From Bacillota bacterium (lineage in GTDB: Bacteria > Bacillota > Clostridia > Christensenellales > Pumilibacteraceae): a DNA stretch of 60,072 nucleotides. The stretch lies in contig WRAF01000008.1 in NCBI GenBank assembly GCA_009780325.1, positions 1-60,072 on the forward strand, read 5' to 3'. The position numbers were made by a program, and so were the translations under genes. The notes under the pieces were generated by a model. That model did no database searches. It worked only from the letters and a program-made list of their open reading frames with translations, and was not told the DNA's origin. This document shows positions 17,469-27,095 of this stretch, piece by piece. Position 1 is the first letter of the stretch, and each line of letters begins with the position of its first letter.

Positions 17469-19542
17469 ATGAAAAATCTATCAAAAATTTCATTAATCAT
17501 TTGCATCACACTGTTTGCTGCCTTTACTCTTTTTGCATGTACTTTTAGAAATAATTTTCGTCCTCCGCAATTGCCAACTCAAGTACAATTTAATTTTAAT
17601 GCAATCAACAACGGCACAGAATATGAAATTGCTGCTAGCCCTAACAGCAATATCATAGGGGGAATAATTATCCCGTCCACTCATAATGGTCGATTAGTCA
17701 CTCGCATTGCAAACAACGCTTTTTTTAATCAAACGCAAATAACCAGCATTAATCTCCCAGACACTATCACGCATATAGGAAACTGGGCGTTTAGAAATAC
17801 TGCCAATCTAAATCAAATCAATATCCCAAACAGTGTTACATATATAGGAAATTGGGCTTTTAGAGAATCTGCTATGCTTGAACTTATTTATATTCCTTCT
17901 TCAGTTATACACATGGGCAATTGGGCATTTAGAGATGCCAATAATTTAACGATATATACAGCGCATTTGTCTAGACCAGCAGGCTGGGCAAATAGCTGGA
18001 ATCAATCTAATCGTCCTGTGGTTTGGGGCTATATTCAAGAAGATTATGTGCCAACACCTAATCCTACACCAGATCCTATACCAGGTATTTTTAGTTTAAC
18101 CATAATAAACGGTTTTGTTTCGGATTATGATAATGCACGTATTTTTTCTGTTATTTTTGGTGCGAAAGTTACTATATCTCCTGAATTACCGCAATATGTC
18201 GTTTTTGAAGGATGGTTTGAGGGAGACTATATAAAAAGTTTTGATAAACTGCTTGAATTTTACATGCCCAACAGAGATTTAATTTTAACCGCAAGGTGGA
18301 CTGAGGTTGAAGAATTACCACTCATTAGACCTTAGACCCCCCACATTCTCGCATCAAACTATACTATCAATGGCAGCAGGCTTTACCCATAATTTAATAT
18401 TAGATTATGACGGCAACATTTGGGCATGGGGGATGAATCAACTAGGACAGCTTGGAGTAGGTATGGATTTTAATTTTGATGGATATATCAATACTGCAAA
18501 TGAAACATTAATACACCCTGTATTAGTCAACACAGACGGCAGGATGGACAATAATAGGATTGTTTATATAACGGCTGGCATAAATACTAGTTTTGCTATC
18601 GATGAATATGGCAATCTTTGGGGGTGGGGAGCAAATACTTTTGGTAATATTGTTGATGGTGCTGGAGGGCAAAGTCATTGCACTCCAGTATTAATCAATA
18701 CTAATGGCAGAATGAATAACCATAGAATAAAAAGTATAGCTGTCTATCATTCTACGACAATAGCATTAGATGAGTATGGACTTATCTGGGTATGGGGTCA
18801 TTTATTTTGGTCGTTTGGGTCTGGTTTTGGTGTTCACTCATAATTAATTGTGGATATAGGCAGCAATATAATAACAAGCATAGCCATTGGCTTTGGTGTA
18901 TTTTTTGCGATTGATGAAAATGGCAGACTTTGGGCGTTTGGCAATAATGAAAATGGGATGTTAGGATTAGATTCAGAATCCGTAGGGGAAATTTTTAGAA
19001 ATGCTGTTATAGTTAATACTGATGGCAGAATGAATAATAATAGAATAGTGAGTGTGTCTGCAGGAGAGAATCATGTATTAGCATTAGATGAATATGGCAA
19101 TGTTTGGGGATGGGGATATAATGAATTTGGACAGCTTAGAGATAAGTTTATAGGTGAAATAATATATTCACCTATATTATTAGCGTCATATCTTAATAGA
19201 ATTATCAGCATTAAGGCTTCGGTGCTCTCAAGTTTTGCAATTGATTATTATGGCAATTTATGGGCATGGGGAGCAAATATATATGGTTGTTTAGGTGATG
19301 GGACGATTGAAAATAGAAGTATAGCTATAAGGATAAATACTAATGGACGAATGAAAGGCAGAGCAATTTTTATGATTACTGCGTATGATTTTAATATGAT
19401 GGCAATAGATGAAGAGGGTATTATATGGGTATGGGGTTGGGGTGCCAGAGTAGTTTTAAATCTAAATGACTATTATGAACGCAATATCCCAAGAAGAATA
19501 CAATTTAGTACATTTTGTCATGCTTTAAATACACCATATTGA
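17469..19542 (+). pseudogene. Broken lipoprotein: BspA-type LRR, InlB repeat and RCC1 repeats
   Basis: The first 288 codons give a lipoprotein signal (TLFACTF, Cys about 24), three BspA-type leucine-rich units (ITHIGNWAFRNTANLNQINIP and similar) and an InlB B-repeat (FEGWFEGDYIKS ... LILTARWTE). A stop at 18333-18335 ends this frame. The sequence then continues in another frame with RCC1 repeats (LILDYDGNIWAWGMNQLGQLG), meets an in-frame TAA at 18841-18843 and goes on in the same frame to 19542. The first break is a perfect 7-bp tandem duplication (18325-18338); removing one copy joins the domains in frame. RCC1 propellers normally have seven blades, and the whole stretch encodes about that number. 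As written only the first 288 residues would be made. Confidence 0.8.
18325..18338 (+). repeat. 7-bp tandem duplication causing a frameshift
   Basis: TTAGACC is present twice in a row (18325-18331, 18332-18338). Deleting one copy gives PLIRPPTFSHQTILSMAAGF, linking the InlB and RCC1 parts in one frame. Confidence 0.85.
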
Positions 19543-19595
19543 AATTTAAAGCATATATTGATTTGAATTCAATTTTTATGGAGAGAAAATTAATT

Positions 19596-20015
19596 ATGCA
19601 CAATAAATTTTATACAGATTATGGTCCTATGCCTTTTGCTATTGATATCAACAAGGCTGCTTTAGCAAATGATACATACAGAACTGTACTTTGGACGGGA
19701 CCGCACATGCAGGTCACGCTTATGAGTATACCAGTCGGTCAGGATATTGGATTAGAAATTCATTCAGACAATGACCAGTTTTTAAGAATTGAACAAGGCA
19801 ATGGTGTTGTACAAATGGGAAATTCTAAAAATAATTTATATTATCAACAAAATATTTATGAGGATAGTGCCATTTTTGTGCCTGCAAATATATGGCATAA
19901 CATAACAAATACTGGCAATATTCCGTTAAAGCTTTATTCAATTTATGCGCCGCCGCACCATCCATGGGGGACAGTGCATCAAACTAAACAAATAGCAGAG
20001 GAGATGGGAGACTAA
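19596..20015 (+). CDS. Cupin-domain protein
   Basis: 139 residues from the ATG at 19596, chosen because GGAGAG lies about 12 bases upstream; reading frames are open further left but overlap the preceding gene. The small beta-barrel has IGLEIHSDNDQFLRIEQGNGVV, with the cupin-1 His-x(n)-Glu set (LEIHSDNDQFLRIEQG), and cupin-2 IFVPANIWHNITNTGNIPLKLYSIYAPPHHP. Relatives bind a metal and include sugar isomerases and regulators; no reaction can be assigned. A strong terminator follows. Confidence 0.87.
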   Translation: MHNKFYTDYGPMPFAIDINKAALANDTYRTVLWTGPHMQVTLMSIPVGQDIGLEIHSDNDQFLRIEQGNGVVQMGNSKNNLYYQQNIYEDSAIFVPANIWHNITNTGNIPLKLYSIYAPPHHPWGTVHQTKQIAEEMGD

Positions 20016-20024
20016 AATAAATTT

Positions 20025-20068
20025 ATAAACCACCTATTGAAATAAAATCAATAGGTGGTTTATTTTTT
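20025..20068 (+). terminator. Strong terminator after the cupin gene
   Basis: A 16-bp perfect stem (20025-20040 with 20048-20063), loop of seven, then six Ts. Confidence 0.92.
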
Positions 20069-20135
20069 AGTTAATAAAATGATTTGACATTTTTATATTG
20101 ACTATATTAAACTATTGTTAAAGGTAATAAAGATA

Positions 20136-20942
20136 ATGAGTACAAAAATATATTATTTTTCTGGGACAGGCAATTGCTTATCATGTGCAAAACAAATTAG
20201 TTCTAATATAGAAAATTCTCAAATTATATCTATTCCAAGCGTTATGCATGCTTCTCCTAAAAAGGGGAAGATTGAAATTACTGCCGATAAGGTAGTGATT
20301 ATTTTTCCTGCTTATGCATATTTAGCACCTGTAATGGTAAAAAAATTCTTAAAAAGAGCCGTCATTAAGTGTCAAAATGTATATATATTTGCTTTATATG
20401 CAACAAAAACGGGTGGGGCACTTAAGCAAGTTAGGAAACTAGTAAAAAAGGCGGGAATTAAAAATATTTATGGGGCAAAAATAATAAGTGTAGAAAATTA
20501 TGTGGCAATTTTTGGTTTTCCTAGTGTAGAAGAAGTTGAAAAAAAGTGTGCTATGCAGTATGATGAAACTAATTTACATATAGAGGCAATTAAAAATAGC
20601 GAGACAAATATTACTAAAGGTTTTCATCCATTGTCGCCTATAATTGGTTTCTTTTTTGGGTCTTTAGGAAGAAGGGTATTAAAAACAAGGTTTAAGGTGC
20701 TGGATACTTGCAATGGGTGTGGTGTTTGTATGAAAGTCTGCCCTGCTAAGTGTATTGTGATTAAGGAGGGCAGAGCAAAATTTAAAAAAGGGTGCGAGCA
20801 TTGCCAAGGGTGTTTTAATTACTGTCCTAAAAAAGCACTTAAATTTGCTAAGATTAAGTCAGATTCTGATAGATATCATAATCCTAAAATTTCTACAACT
20901 GAATTTTGTGATTATCAGTGCGGCAATGAAAAATGCGAATAA
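20136..20942 (+). CDS. EFR1-type flavodoxin-ferredoxin protein
   Basis: About 268 residues from the ATG at 20136. The N-terminal part is flavodoxin-like with the FMN phosphate loop YYFSGTGNCLSCAKQI. The C-terminal part has two 4Fe-4S motifs, CNGCGVCMKVCPAKC and CEHCQGCFNYCPKKA. This is the EFR1 (EF-hand-unrelated, flavodoxin plus ferredoxin) layout common in Clostridia, an electron-transfer protein of the cytosol with unknown partners. An in-frame TTG further upstream (20115) is less likely because the domain starts at MSTKIYYF. It ends three bases from the convergent Bax inhibitor-like gene. Confidence 0.9.
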   Translation: MSTKIYYFSGTGNCLSCAKQISSNIENSQIISIPSVMHASPKKGKIEITADKVVIIFPAYAYLAPVMVKKFLKRAVIKCQNVYIFALYATKTGGALKQVRKLVKKAGIKNIYGAKIISVENYVAIFGFPSVEEVEKKCAMQYDETNLHIEAIKNSETNITKGFHPLSPIIGFFFGSLGRRVLKTRFKVLDTCNGCGVCMKVCPAKCIVIKEGRAKFKKGCEHCQGCFNYCPKKALKFAKIKSDSDRYHNPKISTTEFCDYQCGNEKCE

Positions 20943-20944
20943 AA

Positions 20945-21709
20945 TTATCTTCTTCTGCTTGCAAGCTTAGAAAATAATCTTAAAAATTCCATATATAACC
21001 ATACAAGCGTAATCAATAATCCAAATGCAGCAATCCATTCGTATTTTTTATCCAAGCCACCTTGTACAATCTGTGTCATTCTATCTAAATCTAACAAAAT
21101 CATAAGTGAAGCTAGTACAACCATTATAATAGATATACCTATTGAAAACCAACCGTTTCCATAAAACAAATTAGATAAACTAGCTGAAAATAAACTAATG
21201 ATAAACATCAATAAATTGACTACTATTGCTGCAATTAAGGCTGAAATCATAAATTTTCTAAAACCTGACCCTATCCTTATTATACCTGTTGCATATAAAA
21301 TCATCATTATGCCAAATACTCCGATAGTGGCAAACAGCGCTGAAAAAACTTCTCCGCTAAATCCTAAAGACCAAAACATAAGCGCAGTGAATCCCATCAC
21401 AAACCCTTGCGCAACAGCATAGATGCTGCCTGCAATTTTTGTGGCATATGGATTTAATATAGCAACAAATGCACATACGATAGATACTATGCTGCTGCCA
21501 ATCAGTAATCCAATTAATAGTCCTATATTGCCTTGCTCTATCAAAAATACTGACCCTATAAATGACCCAACAGCGGCAATAAAAGTTAGTACAATAAAAT
21601 AAATACTCTTTAAAGCAATGCCGCTATATTTTGCCGTGCCAACACTATCTGTTTCACAATACATTCTTTGCACTCTTGATAAAGCAGGATTTGCACTTCT
21701 AAAAATCAT
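20945..21709 (-). CDS. Bax inhibitor-1/YccA-like membrane protein
   Basis: 254 residues with about seven membrane segments. The N-terminal FRSANPALSRVQRMY and the last segment with DLDRMTQIVQGGLDKKYEWIAAFGLLITLVWLYMEFLRLF match the bacterial YccA/YetJ-like branch of the Bax inhibitor-1 family; YetJ is a pH-sensitive calcium leak channel. The conserved Asp residues near the C-terminus (LLDLDRM) are present. Its role here is not known. Confidence 0.9.
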   Translation of the reverse strand: MIFRSANPALSRVQRMYCETDSVGTAKYSGIALKSIYFIVLTFIAAVGSFIGSVFLIEQGNIGLLIGLLIGSSIVSIVCAFVAILNPYATKIAGSIYAVAQGFVMGFTALMFWSLGFSGEVFSALFATIGVFGIMMILYATGIIRIGSGFRKFMISALIAAIVVNLLMFIISLFSASLSNLFYGNGWFSIGISIIMVVLASLMILLDLDRMTQIVQGGLDKKYEWIAAFGLLITLVWLYMEFLRLFSKLASRRR

Positions 21710-21808
21710 ATAATTTTTCTCCTCAATATTATAATATCACCAAAATTAAAAAAAAGAAACATTATTCAGTTAAATTTCACAATAAATGCAAAATAATGGA
21801 GAGTAACT

Positions 21809-22363
21809 ATGACAAAAAAGAATGTTAATGCAGTGATAAAATTAAGTCAGGCCAAAAATGAAACTACAAAAAAACAAGGTTCAATTAAAAGAACAGGAGT
21901 GGCTGCATTTTATTTTGCTATACTTTGTAGTGTTTTTTTATTGCCGTTTGCAGGCGGATTTTTATATCTTGGCATAGATTTAGGACTTTTAAATGATCAT
22001 TCAGACGGCATATTGGTTTTTTATATGTGTTTAGGCATAGCCATTATGTTGGTGCTTATTGTTTTAATTTTATATTTGGTGCAGATTATGTTTAAAATAA
22101 AAATATCAAGATTGGTTAAGGATAAAAAGCCGTTAAATGCAAAAATAATAAAAGCAGAAAAAGGTTTTGGACTGATGCCATTTTTAGGAAACAGGACAAA
22201 TTTTAGTAGACTAATTTTTGAATATGAATATTATGATGCTAATTATCAAAAAATTCTAGTTAAAACAAGATTTTTAAAAGAGGATGAGGATAGATTTTAT
22301 GAAGGCAAGGAGTTTTTGATATTGTCAAGCGATGATAATAGGTTGAATTTGATTTTGAATTAA
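21809..22363 (+). CDS. Hypothetical two-span membrane protein
   Basis: A 184-residue protein with a basic N-terminus, two membrane segments (about residues 30-56 and 66-93) and a cytoplasmic or external beta-type tail (LNAKIIKAEKGFGLMPF ... LIFEYEYYDANYQKILVKTRF ... FLILSSDDNRLNLIL). The tail resembles DUF3592-like barrels, but I am not sure. A GGAGAG site precedes the ATG. No operon partner is evident. Confidence 0.7.
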   Translation: MTKKNVNAVIKLSQAKNETTKKQGSIKRTGVAAFYFAILCSVFLLPFAGGFLYLGIDLGLLNDHSDGILVFYMCLGIAIMLVLIVLILYLVQIMFKIKISRLVKDKKPLNAKIIKAEKGFGLMPFLGNRTNFSRLIFEYEYYDANYQKILVKTRFLKEDEDRFYEGKEFLILSSDDNRLNLILN

Positions 22364-22387
22364 TTTTAAGAATCTAAATTTAAATGG

Positions 22388-22416
22388 TTGCTTTATTGTT
22401 TAAAAAATGTTATTAT
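22388..22416 (+). promoter_or_regulatory. Promoter of the RimK-like gene
   Basis: TTGCTT (22388-22393), 17-base spacer, TATTAT (22411-22416), then six bases to the ATG at 22423; no ribosome binding site. Confidence 0.6.
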
Positions 22417-22422
22417 AAAATT

Positions 22423-23352
22423 ATGAATAAAAACAAAACTAAGAAATTATGGATAACAATGCTTGCTTATGATCTTGCTAGTACAAATACGCTGGATTTT
22501 TATGCAAGAGCCAGTAAATATGGTATTGAATTAAGGCTGTTAGTGGCAGATCTTTGTAAAATTGTTGATGGAAAGCTTTATTATTTGGGGGAACTCATTT
22601 TAGAAAAACCAGATATAATTTTAGCAAGAGATAAAGTATTTTATAAAACTTTTGCTAATTATATTTATGGATTAGGCGCAAGGGTAATCAACATACCGCC
22701 TGGCAGGACTTTAGGTTTTGATAAATATTCAGCGCATAAGTTTCTTGAGGATAAGGATGTGTTGCAGCCAAAGACTATAAGGCATATGCAAATGTGTGAT
22801 TATCAAGATGTAGTTGCTGCGGTGGGTGACCCATTTGTAGCTAAAACAATAATCGGGGCAGGCGGGACGGGGGTATTCTTGATAGAAAATGAAGAGCAGT
22901 TTAATAATTTATTTAAAAAATATCAAATCAAGGATTATCTGTTTCAAGAGTATATCAAGGCATCACACGGGCATGATTTAAGAGTTTTTGTGATAAACAA
23001 TCGTGTCACGGCGGCGGTTAGGCGTGAAGGCAAAAGTGATTTTAGAGCGAATTTGTCGCTGGGTGGCAAAGGGACAGTTGTAAAGCTTTCTAAAAAGCAA
23101 AAAAATACTGCGTTGAAAGTTGCAAGTTTGCTGCATGGCGAGTGTGTAGGTCTTGATTTTTTGTTGGATGGTGACAAGTTAATTTTTTGCGAAGTAAATA
23201 CTGCACCGCAAAATACTCTTTGCTGGCTGCCTGGGCATGAACTTGATCACAAATTTGAATTTCATTGCATGGATTTAATCAATGATATCTTTGATAATGA
23301 ATTTGGATATAAACCAAGCAAGAAAGCAAAATTGAAAAATAAAGGGTATTAA
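22423..23352 (+). CDS. RimK-like ATP-grasp ligase
   Basis: About 309 residues. The ATP-grasp core shows PFVAKTIIGAGGTGVFLI (ATP-binding loop), YLFQEYIKASHGHDLRVFVINNRVTAAVRRE and a metal-binding end GLDFLLDGDKLIFCEVNTAPQ, the RimK arrangement. Members join an amino acid to a protein or small acceptor through an acyl phosphate; the substrates here cannot be read. The start at 22423 is preferred over an ATG at 22384 because that one lies upstream of the probable -35/-10 boxes. A 15-bp-stem terminator follows. Confidence 0.85.
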   Translation: MNKNKTKKLWITMLAYDLASTNTLDFYARASKYGIELRLLVADLCKIVDGKLYYLGELILEKPDIILARDKVFYKTFANYIYGLGARVINIPPGRTLGFDKYSAHKFLEDKDVLQPKTIRHMQMCDYQDVVAAVGDPFVAKTIIGAGGTGVFLIENEEQFNNLFKKYQIKDYLFQEYIKASHGHDLRVFVINNRVTAAVRREGKSDFRANLSLGGKGTVVKLSKKQKNTALKVASLLHGECVGLDFLLDGDKLIFCEVNTAPQNTLCWLPGHELDHKFEFHCMDLINDIFDNEFGYKPSKKAKLKNKGY

Positions 23353-23420
23353 ACCGATAGGGCGGGGACATATCGCCCCAACGCCTTTATAAAAAAAATA
23401 TGTGGTTGATAAAATTTAAT

Positions 23421-23465
23421 AAAAAGATGCACCGATAAAAATTTAGTCGGTGCATCTTTTTATTT
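23421..23465. terminator. Strong bidirectional terminator
   Basis: A 15-bp stem (23421-23435 with 23447-23461), with A and T runs on its two sides, lies between the convergent RimK-like and DUF1847 genes. Confidence 0.93.
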
Positions 23466-23499
23466 TATGACGGTATATATTTAGGTGGTTTAAAACTCT

Positions 23500-24054
23500 T
23501 TATTTTAAAGCATTTAGTGGATTATTATCATGTACTTTATCTTTGACTGCAAGCACTGTACATAAGGCCTTTGAGTGTTTAATAAACATGCTGTCATGCC
23601 CTACGCAAAGACCAAACACAATATTAAATTCAGTTTTGCTTTCATTGAATAAATCCGCCTGTGCAATTGGATTGCAAAGAGATAGTTTGTTTGGATGTTT
23701 CAAACCTATTTTTTCATACGATATTGCTCCAATTTTACACATTGTTGATATCACATCAAAACCTGCATTAACTAAATAATCATTGGCAATTTTAGCTTGC
23801 TTAGAAAAGGCTTTGCAAAAAGCAAATCCGATTTTATTATAATTCATTTTTTTGCAAAATAAAACTATTTCATCAATACGTGATAATCCAGTTTCTAAAG
23901 TAATTTCAGCTGCAGCTTTTGCGACTTGAGCATATTGACTTTTATATTCTTGTATCCATTTTGGATTTTGCTCATAGTTAGGGCAGCGGCTAGGTAGTTT
24001 TTCAGGATTTAAGGCACAAGCTTGAACTCCACATAATGCACATTTTAGATTCAT
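23500..24054 (-). CDS. DUF1847 cysteine-rich protein
   Basis: 184 residues with a metal-type N-terminus CALCGVQACALNPEKLPSRCPNY and conserved features of DUF1847: GLSRIDEIVLFCKKMNYNKIGFAFC, STMCKIG, CNPIAQADLFN and NIVFGLCVGHDSMFIKHSKA. The pattern suggests a metal- or cluster-binding cytosolic protein found in anaerobes; no function is established. A ribosome binding site (AAGGAG) precedes its ATG. Confidence 0.87.
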   Translation of the reverse strand: MNLKCALCGVQACALNPEKLPSRCPNYEQNPKWIQEYKSQYAQVAKAAAEITLETGLSRIDEIVLFCKKMNYNKIGFAFCKAFSKQAKIANDYLVNAGFDVISTMCKIGAISYEKIGLKHPNKLSLCNPIAQADLFNESKTEFNIVFGLCVGHDSMFIKHSKALCTVLAVKDKVHDNNPLNALK

Positions 24055-24071
24055 TTTAAAATCTCCTTAGA

Positions 24072-24138
24072 AAATAAAAAGCACAAGATGTGTCAAAATA
24101 TTTTTAAAATATTTTGCTTTATAAACTCATCCTGTGCT
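24072..24138 (-). terminator. Terminator of the tRNA-Thr/tRNA-Tyr transcript
   Basis: On the minus strand AGCACAGGATG (24138-24128) pairs with CATCTTGTGCT (24090-24080, one G-T pair), with a nested ATATTTT hairpin in the loop, followed by TTTTTATTTT. Confidence 0.8.
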
Positions 24139-24148
24139 AATTTTAGTG

Positions 24149-24233
<85 letters not shown>

Positions 24234-24251
24234 AAGTTTTAAGTTATACAA

Positions 24252-24285
24252 TCGGGTCGTCGTTAATTTATTATCGACGACCCGA
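24252..24285. other. GC-rich perfect hairpin between the two tRNA genes
   Basis: Eleven base pairs (24252-24262 with 24275-24285, arm TCGGGTCGTCG) with a 12-base AT loop. There is no T run, so it is more likely a processing or structural element of the tRNA precursor than a terminator. Confidence 0.7.
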
Positions 24286-24292
24286 CCATTTT

Positions 24293-24367
<75 letters not shown>

Positions 24368-24550
24368 AAATACAATTAATTCATGTATTATCTTGGCTAG
24401 TATACATAAGATAATTTTATTTGTCAAGAAATTTTATGCCATTTTGCCTTTTAAATTGATGATTTTTAAAAAATTTTGCAACAAATAAATTTAATTTAGT
24501 GGCTAAATTAAATTCAGTTCATATATTGCATACAAGGAGAAAATTTTTTT

Positions 24551-25186
24551 ATGAATAACCACTATCCATTTATATTAGAGCCGTTGCCATATGCATATAA
24601 TGCTCTAGAGCCGTTTATAGACGAAAAAACTATGCATCTTCACCATGACAAGCATTTGCAAACTTATATAAATAATCTAAATGCAGTCTTAAAAAATTAT
24701 TCTTATCTTCAAGATTGGTCGCTAGAGCAGCTTTTATATTATATTGATTATCTTCCTATTGAAATTAAAGAAACAGTCAATAATAATGCTGGTGGGGTAT
24801 ACAATCATAATTTATATTTTGCTTGCATTTCAAATGATATTAATTTAAAAAATCCAAACATCGCATCAAATTTAATGCAGCAAATAAATGCTCAATACGG
24901 TAATTTTGACAATTTTAAAAATGAATTTAAAAAACAAGCTTTAAGTGTATTTGGGTCAGGGTATACCTGTTTAGCATCTGATATTAAAAGACAGCTATAC
25001 ATACTAAATACAAAAAACCAGGACACCATTTTGCCGTTGAATTTGAAACCGATTTTTCTTATTGATGTTTGGGAGCATGCCTATTATTTAAAGCATTATA
25101 ATGTGCGAGCTGATTATATTGATAATTGGTTTAATATTTTAAATTTTAGCCGTGCAGAACAAGTTTTTAATTCAATAAAAAAATAG
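24551..25186 (+). CDS. Superoxide dismutase, Fe/Mn type
   Basis: 211 residues. Metal ligands are recognisable: His in MHLHHDKHLQTYI (about H31), His in GGVYNHNLYF (about H88), and Asp and His in LIDVWEHAYYLKHYN. It dismutates superoxide in the cytosol. The gene has a strong AAGGAG before the ATG. Iron versus manganese cannot be told safely. An oxygen-defence role suits an anaerobe. A hairpin with a T run follows. Confidence 0.94.
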   Translation: MNNHYPFILEPLPYAYNALEPFIDEKTMHLHHDKHLQTYINNLNAVLKNYSYLQDWSLEQLLYYIDYLPIEIKETVNNNAGGVYNHNLYFACISNDINLKNPNIASNLMQQINAQYGNFDNFKNEFKKQALSVFGSGYTCLASDIKRQLYILNTKNQDTILPLNLKPIFLIDVWEHAYYLKHYNVRADYIDNWFNILNFSRAEQVFNSIKK

Positions 25187-25212
25187 ATATTCTATTAAGC
25201 ATAACATGAAAT

Positions 25213-25246
25213 AAAATTCACTTTTTTTACAGAAAGTGGATTTTTT
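25213..25246 (+). terminator. Terminator after the superoxide dismutase gene
   Basis: AAATTCACTTT (25214-25224) pairs imperfectly with GAAAGTGGATTT (25232-25243) and a T run follows. Confidence 0.7.
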
Positions 25247-25273
25247 ATTAAAACTTTGGCAGATACTACACTT

Positions 25274-25357
25274 ATGATAAAAAAAGATATACCAATAAAT
25301 GAAATATTTAATTATGAAGAAAAAGAGATTAGGATAAGGGAGATAGCTAATGACTAA
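25274..25357 (+). CDS. 27-codon ORF overlapping the start of spoVAC
   Basis: ATG at 25274, stop TAA at 25355-25357. It overlaps the spoVAC ATG (25350) by eight bases in another frame, and the spoVAC ribosome binding site lies inside it. The peptide begins MIKKDIPINEIFNYEEKEIR and is charged. It could be a coupled leader peptide; it could also be chance. Confidence 0.3.
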   Translation: MIKKDIPINEIFNYEEKEIRIREIAND

Positions 25358-25832
25358 AAAGAAAATTGATGTTAAACATCAGTCTAAAGATGAGGCTAGA
25401 AATCAAAGATATAACCAGTATGTAAATGCTGTTACTCCTCAAACAGGCACAGCAAAATCACTTTTTCATAGCTTTTTAGTAGGCGGATTAATTTGTTTAA
25501 TAGGTGAAATTTTGTTTAACTTAATTAGGGCGCTTTTTCCTGCTATGAGTGAAATAATGGCAGGGCATTTAATGGTAATGGTATTGATAGTTGCTGCCAT
25601 ATTTTTGACTGGATTAGGGATATATGATGTAATGGCTAGAAAAGGCGGTGCAGGAATGTTTTTGCCTATAAGCGGCTTTGCAAATGCGATGGCAAGTGCG
25701 TCAATGGAGCATAAAAGCGAAGGTTTGATTATGGGAACAAGTGTAAAATTATTTAGTGTAGTTGGACCTGTTTTAGTAAACGGAATAGTATGGTCATCAT
25801 TGGCTGGTTTAATAAGATTGCTGTTGCCATAA
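25350..25832 (+). CDS. spoVAC: Stage V sporulation protein AC
   Basis: Membrane protein of the SpoVA channel that moves dipicolinic acid into the forespore and out during germination. 160 residues with a charged N-terminus carrying RNQRYNQYVNAVTPQT and four membrane segments; LFHSFLVGGLICLIGE and GKGGAGMFLPISGFANAMA-type loops are typical. Strong GGGAG before the ATG. It is followed by spoVAD and spoVAE. The other usual members (spoVAA, AB, AF) are not in the window. Confidence 0.95.
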   Translation: MTKKKIDVKHQSKDEARNQRYNQYVNAVTPQTGTAKSLFHSFLVGGLICLIGEILFNLIRALFPAMSEIMAGHLMVMVLIVAAIFLTGLGIYDVMARKGGAGMFLPISGFANAMASASMEHKSEGLIMGTSVKLFSVVGPVLVNGIVWSSLAGLIRLLLP

Positions 25833-25866
25833 TATTATTCTACACATAATTTTCAACATTTTAAAG

Positions 25867-25881
25867 TCTATCACGCATAAT
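25867..25881 (+). repeat. 15-bp motif upstream of spoVAD
   Basis: TCTATCACGCATAAT, repeated with one change at 27096-27110 upstream of spoVAE. Possibly a shared control site. Confidence 0.4.
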
Positions 25882-25914
25882 ATTTAAAAATCTATTTATA
25901 AAAAGGATATTTTT

Positions 25915-27036
25915 ATGATTTTACACAAAGGAGAAAACTGTAGGTTTGTTATTAAGGAACCTGATATTGAGTTAATGTCACCTAAAACAAAAAAAACTAT
26001 ACGTCATACTAACGATATTAAAGGGCAGGTAACAACACTTTTTAATCCTGTTAGTATTCTTTCAAAAAGTTCTGTAGCAAGTTCTAAAGAGGCGAATGGT
26101 CCAATAGGAAAATATCTATCAAATGTTTTAGAGGATGACAAATGCGGAGAAAAAACATTTGAAAAAGCAGAATTAAAAATGTTAACTATGGCGGTGTTAG
26201 ATGCTTTAAATGATGCTAATTTATCTGCTAAAGATATTGATCTATTATTAGCAGGGGATTTATTAAATCAAATTACATCTTCAAGCTATCTTGCTAGAGA
26301 ATTAAAAATTCCTTATCTAGGTCTTTATAGTGCTTGTTCTACCATGACTCAATCGCTTGCCTTAGGTGCATGCCTAATTGATAGTGGTCACTTTAATACA
26401 GTTGCTTGTGCAACTGCTAGCCACTTTGCTACTGCTGAACGACAGTATCGTTATCCGCTAGAATACGGCAATCAGCGTCCCCCTTATGCCCAATGGACAG
26501 TCACAGGCGCAGGCTGTACTATATTAACAAGCGATAGTATGATTCAAAATGATTCTAAACAAAAAATGCAAAAAATCACGCACACCATAATAGGTAAAGC
26601 AATAGACTATGGGATAAATGACATAAATAATATGGGTGCGGCAATGGCTCCTGCTGCGGTGGATAGTATGATGGCTTTTTTTAATGAGAAAAACGCTTCA
26701 GTAAATGATTTTGACTTGATTGTGACTGGAGATTTAGGTAAGTTGGGGTCTGATATTGTGCGGGATTTAATGCGAGAGAGAGGGCATGAATTGGGGCAAA
26801 AATATGTTGATTGCGGCAATTTAATTTATGACGTTAATCAAAGATGCTATCAAGGAGGAAGCGGTGCAGGCTGCAGTGCTGTTGCATTAAATTCATTTAT
26901 TTTAGACAAGATGGCAAAAGGTGAATACAACAGAGTTGCTGTTTTTGCGACAGGAGCCTTAATGAATCCAACTATGTGTAATCAAGGTGAGAGTATTCCG
27001 TGTATTTCTCATGGAGTAATTATAGAAAACCTATAA
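25915..27036 (+). CDS. spoVAD: Stage V sporulation protein AD
   Basis: Thiolase-fold protein of the SpoVA apparatus that binds dipicolinic acid. 373 residues; the thiolase-like features are GLYSACSTMTQSLALGACLIDSG (about residue 140), ATASHFATAERQYRYPLEYGNQRPPYAQWTVTGAG and a C-terminal CYQGGSGAGCSAVALNSF. An unusual charged N-terminus of about 40 residues precedes the fold, starting MILHKGENCRF. An AAAGGA site precedes the ATG. Essential partner of SpoVAC in germination. Confidence 0.96.
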   Translation: MILHKGENCRFVIKEPDIELMSPKTKKTIRHTNDIKGQVTTLFNPVSILSKSSVASSKEANGPIGKYLSNVLEDDKCGEKTFEKAELKMLTMAVLDALNDANLSAKDIDLLLAGDLLNQITSSSYLARELKIPYLGLYSACSTMTQSLALGACLIDSGHFNTVACATASHFATAERQYRYPLEYGNQRPPYAQWTVTGAGCTILTSDSMIQNDSKQKMQKITHTIIGKAIDYGINDINNMGAAMAPAAVDSMMAFFNEKNASVNDFDLIVTGDLGKLGSDIVRDLMRERGHELGQKYVDCGNLIYDVNQRCYQGGSGAGCSAVALNSFILDKMAKGEYNRVAVFATGALMNPTMCNQGESIPCISHGVIIENL

Positions 27037-27095
27037 TCTCAAAAAATCAAATTATATATGATATAATATATTAGAATATATATATAATTTAATAT

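Noticed and set aside
25237-25268. Sigma-G-type promoter before spoVAC
   Set aside because: GATACTA at 25262 resembles the -10 box, but the -35 candidate lies in the preceding terminator and fits poorly.
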